From the NCBI GenBank assembly GCA_041674345.1, contig JBAYVY010000040.1, forward strand, positions 1-16,455: a stretch of DNA of 16,455 nucleotides, in the 5' to 3' direction. The position numbers and the translations under genes are program-made. The notes below the pieces were generated by a model that was given only the letters and a program-made list of their open reading frames with translations, was not told the origin of the DNA and ran no database searches. Every line of letters begins with the position of its first letter. Position 1 is the first letter of the stretch. Source of the stretch: JBAYVY01 sp041674345 (GTDB lineage Bacteria > Planctomycetota > Phycisphaerae > Phycisphaerales > Zrk34). Shown in pieces: positions 1-9,480 of this stretch.

Positions 1-2
1 CC

Positions 3-701
3 CATCACATCGAAGGGCGGCTGCTGAACAGTTGGAACGACGGCGGCTACATCGCATGGACGACCGGGCAAAAGGTGTTCGTTTACAGCAACGGCGATTT
101 CATGGGGCCGGAGTTTTATGCCCGGTATGTGCGAAGCCGGGAACCCGGCGGGCTGGAAGCCGCGATCACCCGATGGAAACCGACAGTCGCGGTCGTGCCG
201 TACAAATTGATTCCGTACTGGCTTTATTACTTTCATCGCGCCAAGGATTGGCGCATGGTTTTCTCGGATGAATACGCGGCGGTGTTTCTGCACGAATCGG
301 TGTCGCCGGGGATCGCGGCGTTGCCTCGACCGAAGGCCGGTGAGGATTATCCGATTTACGATCCGGCACGGGCCGAGGCGATCATCCGCCGCGCCGCCGG
401 CGCGCCGGTGCGAGGTATCAGCGGGTGGTTTCTCGGAAGCCGGGGCTATCCGCAGGACGCGGTCGCCAAGGCCGGCTTCTACCTTCAGACCGGCGAGCTG
501 GACGCCTGCATCGGGACGTGCCTGGCGGGGCTGGAGCGGACGCCGTTTCGTATGCCGGACCTGATGCTGACGCTGGGGCACGCGCTGAATGCCCGGCGGT
601 TGTATCCGCTGGCCGACGTGTGTTTCGACACGTTTTTGCGATCGGACGATGAGCCGGTGATTCGGCGGGAAATCGAAGCGATCCGCCGGCGCAGGCGCTG
701 A
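3..701 (+). CDS. C-terminal part of a membrane glycosyltransferase-like protein (partial, 5' end outside window)
   Basis: The frame is open from the first bases of the window, so the gene begins upstream; the GTG at 75 is probably only an internal codon. The visible 232 residues begin HHIEGRLLNSWNDGGYIAW and continue with KVFVYSNGDF. This resembles the soluble C-terminal portion of GT39/PMT-like multi-spanning proteins, where an N-W-x-x-G-G-Y-[IL] stretch is followed by a 'kvFiDgr'-like strand. No transmembrane helices remain in the visible part. The C-terminal half (about residues 150-225) is helical, with a TPR-like look around GFYLQTGELDACIGTCLAGL, and it ends in an Arg-rich tail. The family name is inference from these short motifs. 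The gene converges on the GT2 gene; both stop codons lie in the palindrome TGACCGGTCA (699-708). Confidence 0.6.
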   Translation, partial: HHIEGRLLNSWNDGGYIAWTTGQKVFVYSNGDFMGPEFYARYVRSREPGGLEAAITRWKPTVAVVPYKLIPYWLYYFHRAKDWRMVFSDEYAAVFLHESVSPGIAALPRPKAGEDYPIYDPARAEAIIRRAAGAPVRGISGWFLGSRGYPQDAVAKAGFYLQTGELDACIGTCLAGLERTPFRMPDLMLTLGHALNARRLYPLADVCFDTFLRSDDEPVIRREIEAIRRRRR

Positions 702-705
702 CCGG

Positions 706-1884
706 TCATTTGCGTTTCATGCCCAACATGCTGACGAAGAAGCTGGAAAGCATGGTCTGAAATGAGAGGGCGGCCAAGGTCGCGCCGGGAATGACCAGCC
801 GCATGGTGCGGGCGTAGTCCAGTTCGCCGAAGCCGGTCAGTCGCCAGCGGTTGACCGCGGCCAGCAACAGGGCGACGCCGAACATCAGGCCGATTGACGA
901 AGCGATCAGTCCCCGTTCCAGATTGACCGCTCGGAAGAATCGCGTCAGTCGCGGGTCTTCGGGCAGCAACCCTTCGGCGATGGCGAAGGTCTTGGCGAAC
1001 AGCGCGAACAGCACCGCCTGATAGCCGCACAGCAGAAAGAGCGTGGCGAACAGCAGCGTGTGCGCGTCGAAGCGCAGCCCGCCGAGGGTCAGGCCGGGCA
1101 TCGCGACGCCGTAACCGATCACGCCGAGCAGGATCAGCAGCAGCCCCGGCGAGAGGAACAACCATTTCGGGCTGCACATCAGGAAAAATCGCAGCGTGCG
1201 CCAGCCGTCTTTCATGGTGCGCAGATGGGGTCGGCGGCTTTTGCGTCCGTCGCGGTGCAGCGTGATCGGAATTTCCGACACCGCTTCGCCCCGCAGACTG
1301 GCCTTGATGACCATTTCGGTGGCGAACTCCATGCCGGTGCATCGCTGGTCCAGGCGGTCGTACAGTTCGCTGGTGAAGCCGCGCAGCCCGCAGTAGATGT
1401 CGTGAATCTTCGCCCCGAACCATCGCCGCGCCAGCCAGGTGAACAGGGGATTGCCGATCAGTCGATGCGACAGCGGCATGGCGCCTTCTTCGATGGTTCC
1501 GCCTCCGCCCGGCAGCCGGCATCCCTGAACCAGGTCATATCCTTCGCGCAACTTTTGCACGAATCGGGGCGTTTCACGAAAATCGTAACTAAGGTCGGCG
1601 TCACCCATGATGATGTAGCGACCGCGCGCCGCGGCGATGCCGCCCATCAGCGCGCCGCCGTAGCCCGGTTCGGACACGCGCACCACGCGCGCGTTCAATC
1701 GCTCGGCGATTTCAATGGAGCCGTCGGTGCTGCCGTTGTCCGCCACGATGATTTCGCCCACGCCGCCCAGCGCGTCAATACCTTCCCGTGCCTGTTGTAT
1801 GCACGCACCGATCGTCTCGGCCTCGTTGAGGCAGGGAATCACAACCGAGACTTCGACGGATGAGGGAGTCATAAGTTTCATCAT
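706..1884 (-). CDS. GT2-family glycosyltransferase with C-terminal membrane domain (DPM-synthase/DPG-synthase-like)
   Basis: The product has an N-terminal GT-A domain. VSVVIPCLNE starts the first strand, ADNGSTDGS is the nucleotide-binding segment, and the DAD triplet in MGDADLSYDF is the metal-binding DxD motif. A later segment, DIYCGLRGF, is typical of the polyprenyl-phosphate sugar transferase branch. After about residue 240 come roughly four hydrophobic helices, so it is anchored in the inner membrane. Proteins of this type move a hexose from a nucleotide sugar to polyprenyl phosphate, feeding GT39/GT-C enzymes. The neighbouring GT39-like gene is consistent with that pairing, but the substrate cannot be told. 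The start is uncertain: ATG pairs occur at 1884/1881 and another ATG at 1872, and a GTG at 1899 is also in frame; none has a strong Shine-Dalgarno. It is divergent from the secretion operon. Confidence 0.85.
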   Translation of the reverse strand: MMKLMTPSSVEVSVVIPCLNEAETIGACIQQAREGIDALGGVGEIIVADNGSTDGSIEIAERLNARVVRVSEPGYGGALMGGIAAARGRYIIMGDADLSYDFRETPRFVQKLREGYDLVQGCRLPGGGGTIEEGAMPLSHRLIGNPLFTWLARRWFGAKIHDIYCGLRGFTSELYDRLDQRCTGMEFATEMVIKASLRGEAVSEIPITLHRDGRKSRRPHLRTMKDGWRTLRFFLMCSPKWLFLSPGLLLILLGVIGYGVAMPGLTLGGLRFDAHTLLFATLFLLCGYQAVLFALFAKTFAIAEGLLPEDPRLTRFFRAVNLERGLIASSIGLMFGVALLLAAVNRWRLTGFGELDYARTMRLVIPGATLAALSFQTMLSSFFVSMLGMKRK

Positions 1885-2138
1885 TCCGGTAAGCGGCACG
1901 AACGCGATGCGGCGGAACAGGATATTTAGACGCCATCGCCTGGCACGTCAAATAGGCATGAAGATGCGGAACGCCGTTTTCGCCCTCCGAACGGCCAAGC
2001 CGATTCCCGCGATTTGGCCGTAAAATTCCGATAAAAATGCGTCCCGCAAATAGGCGGGCAAACCCCATTCGCCTAACGGTATTCTAACGAAAGCAGGATA
2101 ATCTATATTGTTCGTTTCCTTGTGTGTCGGAGAATTGC
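1885..2138. promoter_or_regulatory. Divergent intergenic region upstream of the T2SS operon and the GT2 gene
   Basis: This non-coding stretch separates two divergent genes and must hold both promoters. It is more AT-rich than its surroundings. For the plus strand, GATAAT (2097-2102) and TATATT (2104-2109) are possible -10 elements, about 30-40 bases before the gspD start; no convincing TTGACA partner is seen. A small hairpin, CCCGC-AAATAG-GCGGG (2043-2058), and two copies of CAAATAGGC (1949-1957 and 2047-2055) are visible. The function of these elements is unknown. The gspD start is fixed by GGAG at 2129-2132, six bases before the ATG at 2139. Confidence 0.4.
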
Positions 2139-4532
2139 ATGAATGTCTCGGTGTTCAGCCGGATAGCAACGTGGATGATCTGCGTCACACTGCTGTGCGC
2201 CCCTGTTGGCGCGCAGCAGGCGGAGCAGACACCTGCCGCGCCGTCCCCGCTCCCGCTCTCGGAAACGCCGCCCGTACCGGCGGTGGAAATGCCGGCGGCG
2301 ACCGGCCAGGGGGCGGAGGTACCGATGGCGCCGCCACCGTCGTCGGCGGCGGGCGACCAGTCGTCGGCACCGGCGGGCATGGTGACGCTGAACTTTCCTG
2401 AAAACGTCAGTCTGAAAGTGCTGGTCGATTATGTCGGCGCCCGGCAGGGCATCAACTTCATTTACGACCCGTCGGTGGCCGGACGGACGGTGACGATCAA
2501 GGCGCCGAAGGCGATCCCCGCCGATTCGCTGATGACGCTGCTGGGCGGGGTGTTGAAGGCCAATGGTTTTGTGATGAGTCCGACCGCCGTTCCGGGAACG
2601 ATGCGCGTGGAACAGGCGACGACATTGGTGTCCGCGTCGGAGGGATTGCAGGAAGCCGGCACGCCCGCGGAAACCCGCCCGGCGAAGGTCGTCACACGCA
2701 TGGTGGAACTGAAGCACGCGGGCATCAAGCGGGTGGAACAGATCATCATGCCCTTTCTGACGCCCGGTTCCTCCAACGTGATATCGCTGCCGGAACACAA
2801 CATGCTGATCATCACCGATTACGCGGCGAACGTGAAGCGGATGGAGGAGTTGCTGGCGGTGGTGGACCGGCCCAACCGGGAAGTGGACGCGCGGTTCGTG
2901 CAGATCAAATACATGGAAGCCGCGGATGTGGCGCAGCAGGTGACGCAGTTGCTCATGGGCAAAGCGAAGACGAACGGATTAGGCCCGGACGCCGCCGCCG
3001 CGCCGACGCTGGTGGCCGATCCGCGATCCAATCAGGTGGCGCTGGTCGGCCTGCCGGATCAGGTGGGCGAGGCGATGGGCCTGATCAAGTCGCTGGATGT
3101 TTCGCTGGGCATGACCACGAAGGTTTATACGCTCAAAACCGCATCGGCGGAGCAGGTGGACCGGCTGATGAAAAAGCTGGTGGGGGAAGTCGCGGCCAAG
3201 CACTTTTACAAATCGGCGACGGACAAGGACATGAATCTGTTGATCGCCACCGCCACGCCGGAGATTCACGAACAGATCGAATCATTGCAACGCTCGATGG
3301 ACAAACCCGTCGCCGACGCGCAAAGCCCGGTTCGCTTTTACAAGTTGCAGAACGCCAAGGCCAGCGAGGTGCTGGACACGCTTCAGAGCATCGAGGGCGA
3401 ATCGGGGCTTGAAAACATCAGCGTGGACGGGGTGACGTCGGGGCGGGACAAGACCGATGACTACAGCGCGATCAACGGGCCGACCGACCGGAATCTGGAC
3501 CGGCGCACGCCGCCGGGCGGCATACAGGACCGGGAATTGCCGGACGTGGATGGCGACGGAAGGGGAGGCGGCGGCAAATCGCGGAAGTCGGTGCGGTTGC
3601 GCAACGCGCGGGTGATGGCGGATGAGCCGTCGAACACGATCATCGTGGTGGCCGCGCCTTCGATGCAGACGGTGTATCAGAAGTTGATCGAGCGATTGGA
3701 CGTTCGCAGGCCTCAGGTGCTGATCGAGGCGACGGTGGTTTCGATCGACACGACGAACGGTTTTCAGTTGGGCGTGGAGATATCGAAGGGCGGCTCGCTG
3801 AACAAGGGCGAAGGGAAGACGATCAATTTCAGTTCGTTCGGATTGAGCACCGTTGATGCGGCGACGGGGGGGCTGACGCTCAAACCGGGGCTGGGTTTCA
3901 ACGGGGCGGTGCTGACGATGGACATCGCCAACATCATCATTCGGGCGCTGGAATCGGACGAACGGGTGAAAGTGGTTTCGCGTCCGAGCGTGCTGATTAA
4001 CGACAACGCCAAGGGCGTGCTGGACAGCGTGAGCAAGGTGCCCTATGCGAGCGTGAACGCTTCGACGACCGTGGCGACGACGAGTCTGGGGGGGTATGCG
4101 GAGGCGGGGACGAAAGTCACCATCACGCCGCAGATCAGCGAGGGGGATCACCTGAAGCTGACGTACAGCATTGAACTGAGCAGCTTCGGAGATGTGACCA
4201 GCGAGTCGCTGCCGCCGAGCCAGCAGACCAATTCGCTTGAAAGCGAAGTGACGATACCCGACGGGTACACGATCGTGGTCGGCGGGCTGAGACAGGACCA
4301 CATCACGGAAACGATTGACCGCATACCGATACTGGGGCGGATACCGGTGCTGGAATACCTGTTTTCCAACCGCTCGACCGAAAACAAGCAGTCCACCTTG
4401 TTCGTTTTCATTCACGCGGTGGTGTTGCGGGATGACAAGTTCGCGGATTTGAAAGTATTGAGCGGCGACGCGGCGGTGGCCTCGGAACTGAATACGCGTT
4501 TCCCGTCCAGCGAGCCGGTGGAGATCAAATAA
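2139..4532 (+). CDS. gspD: Type II secretion system secretin GspD
   Basis: This is the outer-membrane secretin that forms the exit channel of the type II secretion machine. I chose the ATG at 2139 (797 aa) because GGAG lies six bases upstream and the protein then opens with a signal peptide ending near APVGA|QQ. A Pro/Ala-rich linker follows, then N0 (about residues 80-160, NFPENVSLKVLVDYV) and several Secretin_N modules recognisable by repeats such as SNVISLPEHNMLIITD, RSNQVALVGL, MNLLIATATPE and SNTIIVVAAPS. That makes four such modules after N0, one more than in the usual T2SS secretin. The last carries an acidic/Gly-rich insert (about 425-480, with DVDGDGRGGGGK). The C-terminal secretin barrel (about 520-770) shows VEATVVS-like IEATVVS, VPYASV, GTKVTITPQI and the signature VTIPDGYTIVVGGL followed by RIPILGRIPVLEYLF. 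It is the first gene of the operon, with 26 bases to gspE. Confidence 0.95.
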   Translation: MNVSVFSRIATWMICVTLLCAPVGAQQAEQTPAAPSPLPLSETPPVPAVEMPAATGQGAEVPMAPPPSSAAGDQSSAPAGMVTLNFPENVSLKVLVDYVGARQGINFIYDPSVAGRTVTIKAPKAIPADSLMTLLGGVLKANGFVMSPTAVPGTMRVEQATTLVSASEGLQEAGTPAETRPAKVVTRMVELKHAGIKRVEQIIMPFLTPGSSNVISLPEHNMLIITDYAANVKRMEELLAVVDRPNREVDARFVQIKYMEAADVAQQVTQLLMGKAKTNGLGPDAAAAPTLVADPRSNQVALVGLPDQVGEAMGLIKSLDVSLGMTTKVYTLKTASAEQVDRLMKKLVGEVAAKHFYKSATDKDMNLLIATATPEIHEQIESLQRSMDKPVADAQSPVRFYKLQNAKASEVLDTLQSIEGESGLENISVDGVTSGRDKTDDYSAINGPTDRNLDRRTPPGGIQDRELPDVDGDGRGGGGKSRKSVRLRNARVMADEPSNTIIVVAAPSMQTVYQKLIERLDVRRPQVLIEATVVSIDTTNGFQLGVEISKGGSLNKGEGKTINFSSFGLSTVDAATGGLTLKPGLGFNGAVLTMDIANIIIRALESDERVKVVSRPSVLINDNAKGVLDSVSKVPYASVNASTTVATTSLGGYAEAGTKVTITPQISEGDHLKLTYSIELSSFGDVTSESLPPSQQTNSLESEVTIPDGYTIVVGGLRQDHITETIDRIPILGRIPVLEYLFSNRSTENKQSTLFVFIHAVVLRDDKFADLKVLSGDAAVASELNTRFPSSEPVEIK

Positions 4533-4558
4533 CGGATGACGCAACGACCGAGAGAAAC

Positions 4559-6225
<1,667 letters not shown>

Positions 6226-6226
<1 letters not shown>

Positions 6227-7440
6227 TGGCGGTGTACGTTTACACAGCTTGGAATGAGGCGGGGCGGAGATCGGCCCCGATTCACGGGACGATCACAGCC
6301 GATTCGCCGCGACAGGCGCGGGATCAGTTGCGATCGCGCGGATTGACGATCAAGGAAGTGGCGGAACATGAGACGGGCGGGCGGGCCGGATGGCGCGAAC
6401 GTTATTTGAGCAGGCGACAGGCGGTGCATGTGACGGGGCTGTTTCAGGAGATGAGCACGCTGCTGGGCGCGGGGATACCGCTGCTGGAGACGCTGGACAC
6501 GATCACGCGGCAACACACGGGAAGGTTTCAACAGTCGATCATGCTGCTGCGGGACCACGTGGCGGCGGGCGGGGGGCTGGCGGAGGCGATGGGGTTGCAG
6601 CCGATGCTGTTCGACGCGCTGTGTCTGAACATCGTGGAGGTGGGGGAAAACGCGGGGACGCTGGACGCGGCGCTGGAGCAGTTGGTGTCGTACCGGCGTC
6701 GCTCGGCGGGGTTGAAGAACCGTGTGGCGTCGGCGCTGATGTACCCGTGCATCGTGCTGAGCGCGGGGGTGGTGCTGAGTATTTTCATGATGACCTATGT
6801 GATGCCGAACTTGCTGACGGTGTTACAGGCCAGCGGCAAGCCGTTGCCGATGGCGACGGTGGTGGTGAAGGCGATCAGCGATTTTCTGATCGGGTGGTGG
6901 TGGGCGTTGTTGTTGGGGCTGGGGTTGGCGGGAGCGGGGATCGGTGCGGTGTTGCGGTCGGAGCGGGGGGGACTGGCGTGGCATCGGTTTCAGTTGAAGG
7001 TGCCGCTGCTGGGGGATTTGATACGCAAGCAGTCGATCGCGCGGATGTCGATGGTGATGGCGACGTTGCTGAAGAGCGATGTGACGTTCGTGCGGGCGGT
7101 GCAGATATCGCAGCGGACGGTGCATAACCGGGTGTTGCGCGGCGCGCTGGAGGCGTGCGAGCAGGCGGTGATGGCGGGGCGGGATATCGCGGCGGCGTTG
7201 GAGAAGACCGCGGCGTTTCCGCCGCTGGTGATACAGGTGTTCGCGGTGGGTCAGGCGTCGGGCCGGTTGGAGTCGATGCTGGACGACCTGGCGTGGGATT
7301 ACGACACGCAGGTGGAGATCACGTCGGCGCGGCTGACGGCGTTGCTGGAGCCGATCATGGTGATGGGACTGGCGGTGGTGGTGGGTTTCATCGCGTTTTC
7401 AACGATATTACCGATATTGGAGGCCGGCGATGTATTGTGA
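6226..7440 (+). CDS. gspF: Type II secretion inner-membrane platform protein GspF
   Basis: This polytopic inner-membrane protein links the GspE ATPase to the pseudopilus. The start ATG at 6226 shares its A with the gspE stop TGA, giving 404 residues, the family's usual size; the frame is open further upstream but that is gspE shadow. MAVYVYTAWNEAGRR is the typical GspF/PilC N-terminus. Two T2SSF repeats follow (about 68-190 and 270-392). The first contains FQEMSTLLGAGIPLLETL and VEVGENAGTLDAALEQL; the second contains MVMATLLKSDVTFVRAVQ and VGQASGRLESMLDDLA, the expected GE.sG.l-like motif. Membrane helices lie at about 172-192, 222-243 and 375-395. The last bases contain the Shine-Dalgarno GGAGG and the start codon of gspG. 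Confidence 0.95.
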
Positions 7441-7912
7441 AACTGATTCAAGGTTTTGGAACGGTCGGGTGATGGTTGCGGGAAGCACGCGGCGCGAAGC
7501 CGCAAGCGGCGGGCGCGCGCGGCGGGCGGCGGGGGGCTTTTCGTTCATCGAAGTGATGGTGGTGGTGGTCATCATCGGGCTGCTGGCCGGCGCGGTGGCG
7601 ATGCGGGTGACGGGCTATGTGGAGAAGGCGAAAGAAGCGCGCGTGAAGTCGGACCTTTCGGTGATCGTGACGGCGATCGAAGCGTATCAACTGACCAACA
7701 GCCAGTACCCGGGCAACGAGGACGGGCTGGATCATTTGACTTCATTGAAGAACAAGCTGGACCCGTGGGGCCGGCCTTATCAATACAACAGCCCGGGGCC
7801 GGGGAGCGAACCGTTCGAGGTGATGACGTTCGGGGCGGACGGTCGTGAAGGCGGCGAGGGGGAGAACGCGGACATGTATTCGTGGCAGTTGGAACAGGAA
7901 AAGGCGAAATGA
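7430..7912 (+). CDS. gspG: Major pseudopilin GspG
   Basis: This is the main subunit of the type II pseudopilus. The type III (prepilin) signal is AAGG|FSFIEVMVVVVIIGLLAG, with Phe+1 and Glu+5 after the cleavage site. The C-terminal part carries the GspG fold signatures YPGNEDGLDHL, DPWGRPYQY and FGADGREGGEGENAD; the last is the calcium-binding loop region known in this family. The ATG at 7430 overlaps the end of gspF by 11 bases and has GGAGG six bases upstream, so I prefer it; it gives an unusually long, Arg-rich leader of about 36 residues. An in-frame ATG at 7472 would give a 22-residue leader but has a poor ribosome site. The stop overlaps the start of gspH (ATGA). Confidence 0.95.
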   Translation: MYCETDSRFWNGRVMVAGSTRREAASGGRARRAAGGFSFIEVMVVVVIIGLLAGAVAMRVTGYVEKAKEARVKSDLSVIVTAIEAYQLTNSQYPGNEDGLDHLTSLKNKLDPWGRPYQYNSPGPGSEPFEVMTFGADGREGGEGENADMYSWQLEQEKAK

Positions 7913-8442
7913 TGGCGTGCCGCCGCGGACTGACACTGATCGAGGTGATGGCGGTGGTGGCGCTGATGGGCCTTGCCGCGGGGGCGACGGCGTGGTCGAT
8001 GGCGGGCGATGTGAGTCGAAACAACCGTCAGGCGACGATCACGCGAATCGAATACGCCGACCGCATGGCGCGGATCGCGGCGGATCGGATGGGCCAACGG
8101 TGCGTACTGCGGTTCGACATCGACGCGCAGCAACTGCGGCGGGTGATGACGGACGCGGCGGGCGATGAACAGGCGTCGCACACGCTGGCGCTGCCGCGTG
8201 AGTGCCGGCTGGACCGCGTGGTTCGGTCGGGCGATTCGTGTGATTCGGGCCAGACGGAGATCGCGTATTCGACCGGCGGTCGCAGCGCCAGTTACGCGGC
8301 GCGTCTGACGTTTGAACGCGACAAGGAATCGGTGTGGCTGGTGTTCGCGGGGCTGACCGGCCAGGTGGTGATCGTGCATGATGAACAGGAAGCGGAAAAG
8401 TTGTTTGAGAACCTCGCGACAGGATGGACTGACGCTGATTGA
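7909..8442 (+). CDS. gspH: Minor pseudopilin GspH
   Basis: This is a 177-residue protein with prepilin leader MMACRRG|LTLIEVMAVVALMGLAAG (Glu+5 present) and a globular periplasmic domain. Its position directly after gspG, its size, and the C-terminal strands LTFERDKESVWLVFAGLTGQ fit the minor pseudopilin GspH of the pseudopilus tip region. The product assignment beyond 'pseudopilin' rests on gene order. The start pair ATGATG at 7909/7912 overlaps the gspG stop. The 3' end overlaps gspI by 65 bases in another frame. Confidence 0.82.
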   Translation: MMACRRGLTLIEVMAVVALMGLAAGATAWSMAGDVSRNNRQATITRIEYADRMARIAADRMGQRCVLRFDIDAQQLRRVMTDAAGDEQASHTLALPRECRLDRVVRSGDSCDSGQTEIAYSTGGRSASYAARLTFERDKESVWLVFAGLTGQVVIVHDEQEAEKLFENLATGWTDAD

Positions 8443-8818
8443 AGTGGTCGCGGCGATCGCCATTCTGGGCACGATTCTCGTCGGCATGGTGCTGGCGAAG
8501 TCGCGGCATACGCATCAGCTCGCGCTGGCGGAACGGCGGAGGGACGCGGCGAGGGCGGCGGACGAATTGCTCACCCGATGGTGGGCGAACGGGCGGAACA
8601 TACCCGTCGAAGCGGAAGGCGGGATGCCGACCGACGCGAAATTGAAATGGACGACGCACGTGGTGGACAACAGCGAGATCGACCCGTTGGAAGCGCGCGT
8701 GGTGCGGCTGGAGGTGCGAGACGCCGGCGATGACGCCGCGAATGACCCATCGCTGGTCGTGGTGGATTTGGTGCTGCCGTTGCCGGACCAGACGAACGCG
8801 GGGGAGGATCAGCGATGA
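8378..8818 (+). CDS. gspI: Minor pseudopilin GspI
   Basis: This is a 146-residue pseudopilin. The leader MMNRKRKSCLRTSRQDG is basic and the cleavage site is G|LTLIEVVAAIAILGTILVG, with Glu+5 retained. The following segment AERRRDAARAADELLTRWW matches the helical stretch common in GspI-type proteins (A...A..LL..w). GspI normally forms the ternary tip with J and K, which are encoded next. Tandem ATG codons at 8378/8381 give a 65-base overlap with gspH; a TTG at 8405 would reduce this overlap and cannot be excluded. The stop overlaps the gspJ ATG. Confidence 0.82.
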   Translation: MMNRKRKSCLRTSRQDGLTLIEVVAAIAILGTILVGMVLAKSRHTHQLALAERRRDAARAADELLTRWWANGRNIPVEAEGGMPTDAKLKWTTHVVDNSEIDPLEARVVRLEVRDAGDDAANDPSLVVVDLVLPLPDQTNAGEDQR

Positions 8819-9480
8819 AGTGTTCGCGCGGATTCACGATGCTGGAATTGCTGATGGCGCTGGCGTTGTCGGCGATGCTGATGATCGGGGTGATGGCGGT
8901 GATCGCGCAACTGGGAGCGAAAAGCGTGCGTCAGGCGTCGGCGAATGCGGGGCAGGTGGGAGCGGGGGTACTTCCGGGGGCGGGAATGGAGTCGATGGCG
9001 CGGTTGATGGGGGAGGACATCGGGCAGGCGGAACGGGTCGATGCGACCAGGCCGAACCAGTTGGAACTGACCGGATATTGCGGATTGGATGACCAGGGGC
9101 GCGGGCGGTCGCACCGTCCGGTGGACGTGGTGTATCGGCTGGAACAGGTCAACGGTCGGACGTGGCTGGTTCGGCGTCAGATGCTGCGGGACGTGCTGAC
9201 GAATGAGAACATTCAGCGCGATTTGGTGTGCGGCGATGTGACGGGATTCGCCATCAGCCCGGCGAAAAAGTGGGGCGCGGCGAAACCGCAATCCTCCGGC
9301 GAATCAAGCAAGCCGGGCGCGGCCAACAAGTCGGGTGCGACCCACAGACCCGGTGCATCGGGCAGACCTGTCGCGCAGCCGCCGGCGGACGATGTGTTGC
9401 GATTGAGTGTGCGGATGAAGGACGGCGGGCCGGGGTTGAGCGATCGGATCATCGCGGTGCGATCGGGGGGCGGTTCATGA
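8815..9480 (+). CDS. gspJ: Minor pseudopilin GspJ-like
   Basis: This is a 221-residue pseudopilin with a short leader MKCSRG|FTMLELLMALALSAMLMIG (Glu+5 present) preceded by GGAGG. The globular part has GspJ-like features: a long helix, then VDVVYRLEQVNGRTWLVRRQ, which resembles the 'v.Y.l....L.R' strand of PulJ-type proteins. Residues about 154-191 form a low-complexity Lys/Gly/Ala/Pro segment with an 18-bp repeat. Such a linker sits just where a loop before the last strands (VLRLSVRMKDG) would be. ATGA overlaps link it to both gspI and gspK. Confidence 0.82.
   Translation: MKCSRGFTMLELLMALALSAMLMIGVMAVIAQLGAKSVRQASANAGQVGAGVLPGAGMESMARLMGEDIGQAERVDATRPNQLELTGYCGLDDQGRGRSHRPVDVVYRLEQVNGRTWLVRRQMLRDVLTNENIQRDLVCGDVTGFAISPAKKWGAAKPQSSGESSKPGAANKSGATHRPGASGRPVAQPPADDVLRLSVRMKDGGPGLSDRIIAVRSGGGS
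9310..9381 (+). repeat. Degenerate 18-bp / six-residue repeat in gspJ
   Basis: Four consecutive hexapeptides, KPGAAN, KSGATH, RPGASG and RPVAQP, are encoded by degenerate 18-base units. All are in frame and fall in the low-complexity loop of GspJ. At DNA level the units are diverged, so this is an old or selected repeat and not a hypervariable one. Confidence 0.55.

Noticed and set aside
485..1522. Long open frame on the minus strand inside the GT2 gene and the upstream CDS
   Set aside because: Arg/His/Pro-rich translation without motifs; it is the usual high-GC shadow of real genes in another frame.
2043..2058. CCCGC-AAATAG-GCGGG hairpin as a terminator
   Set aside because: Only five base pairs, no adjacent T-run on the plus strand, and no gene ends there on either strand.
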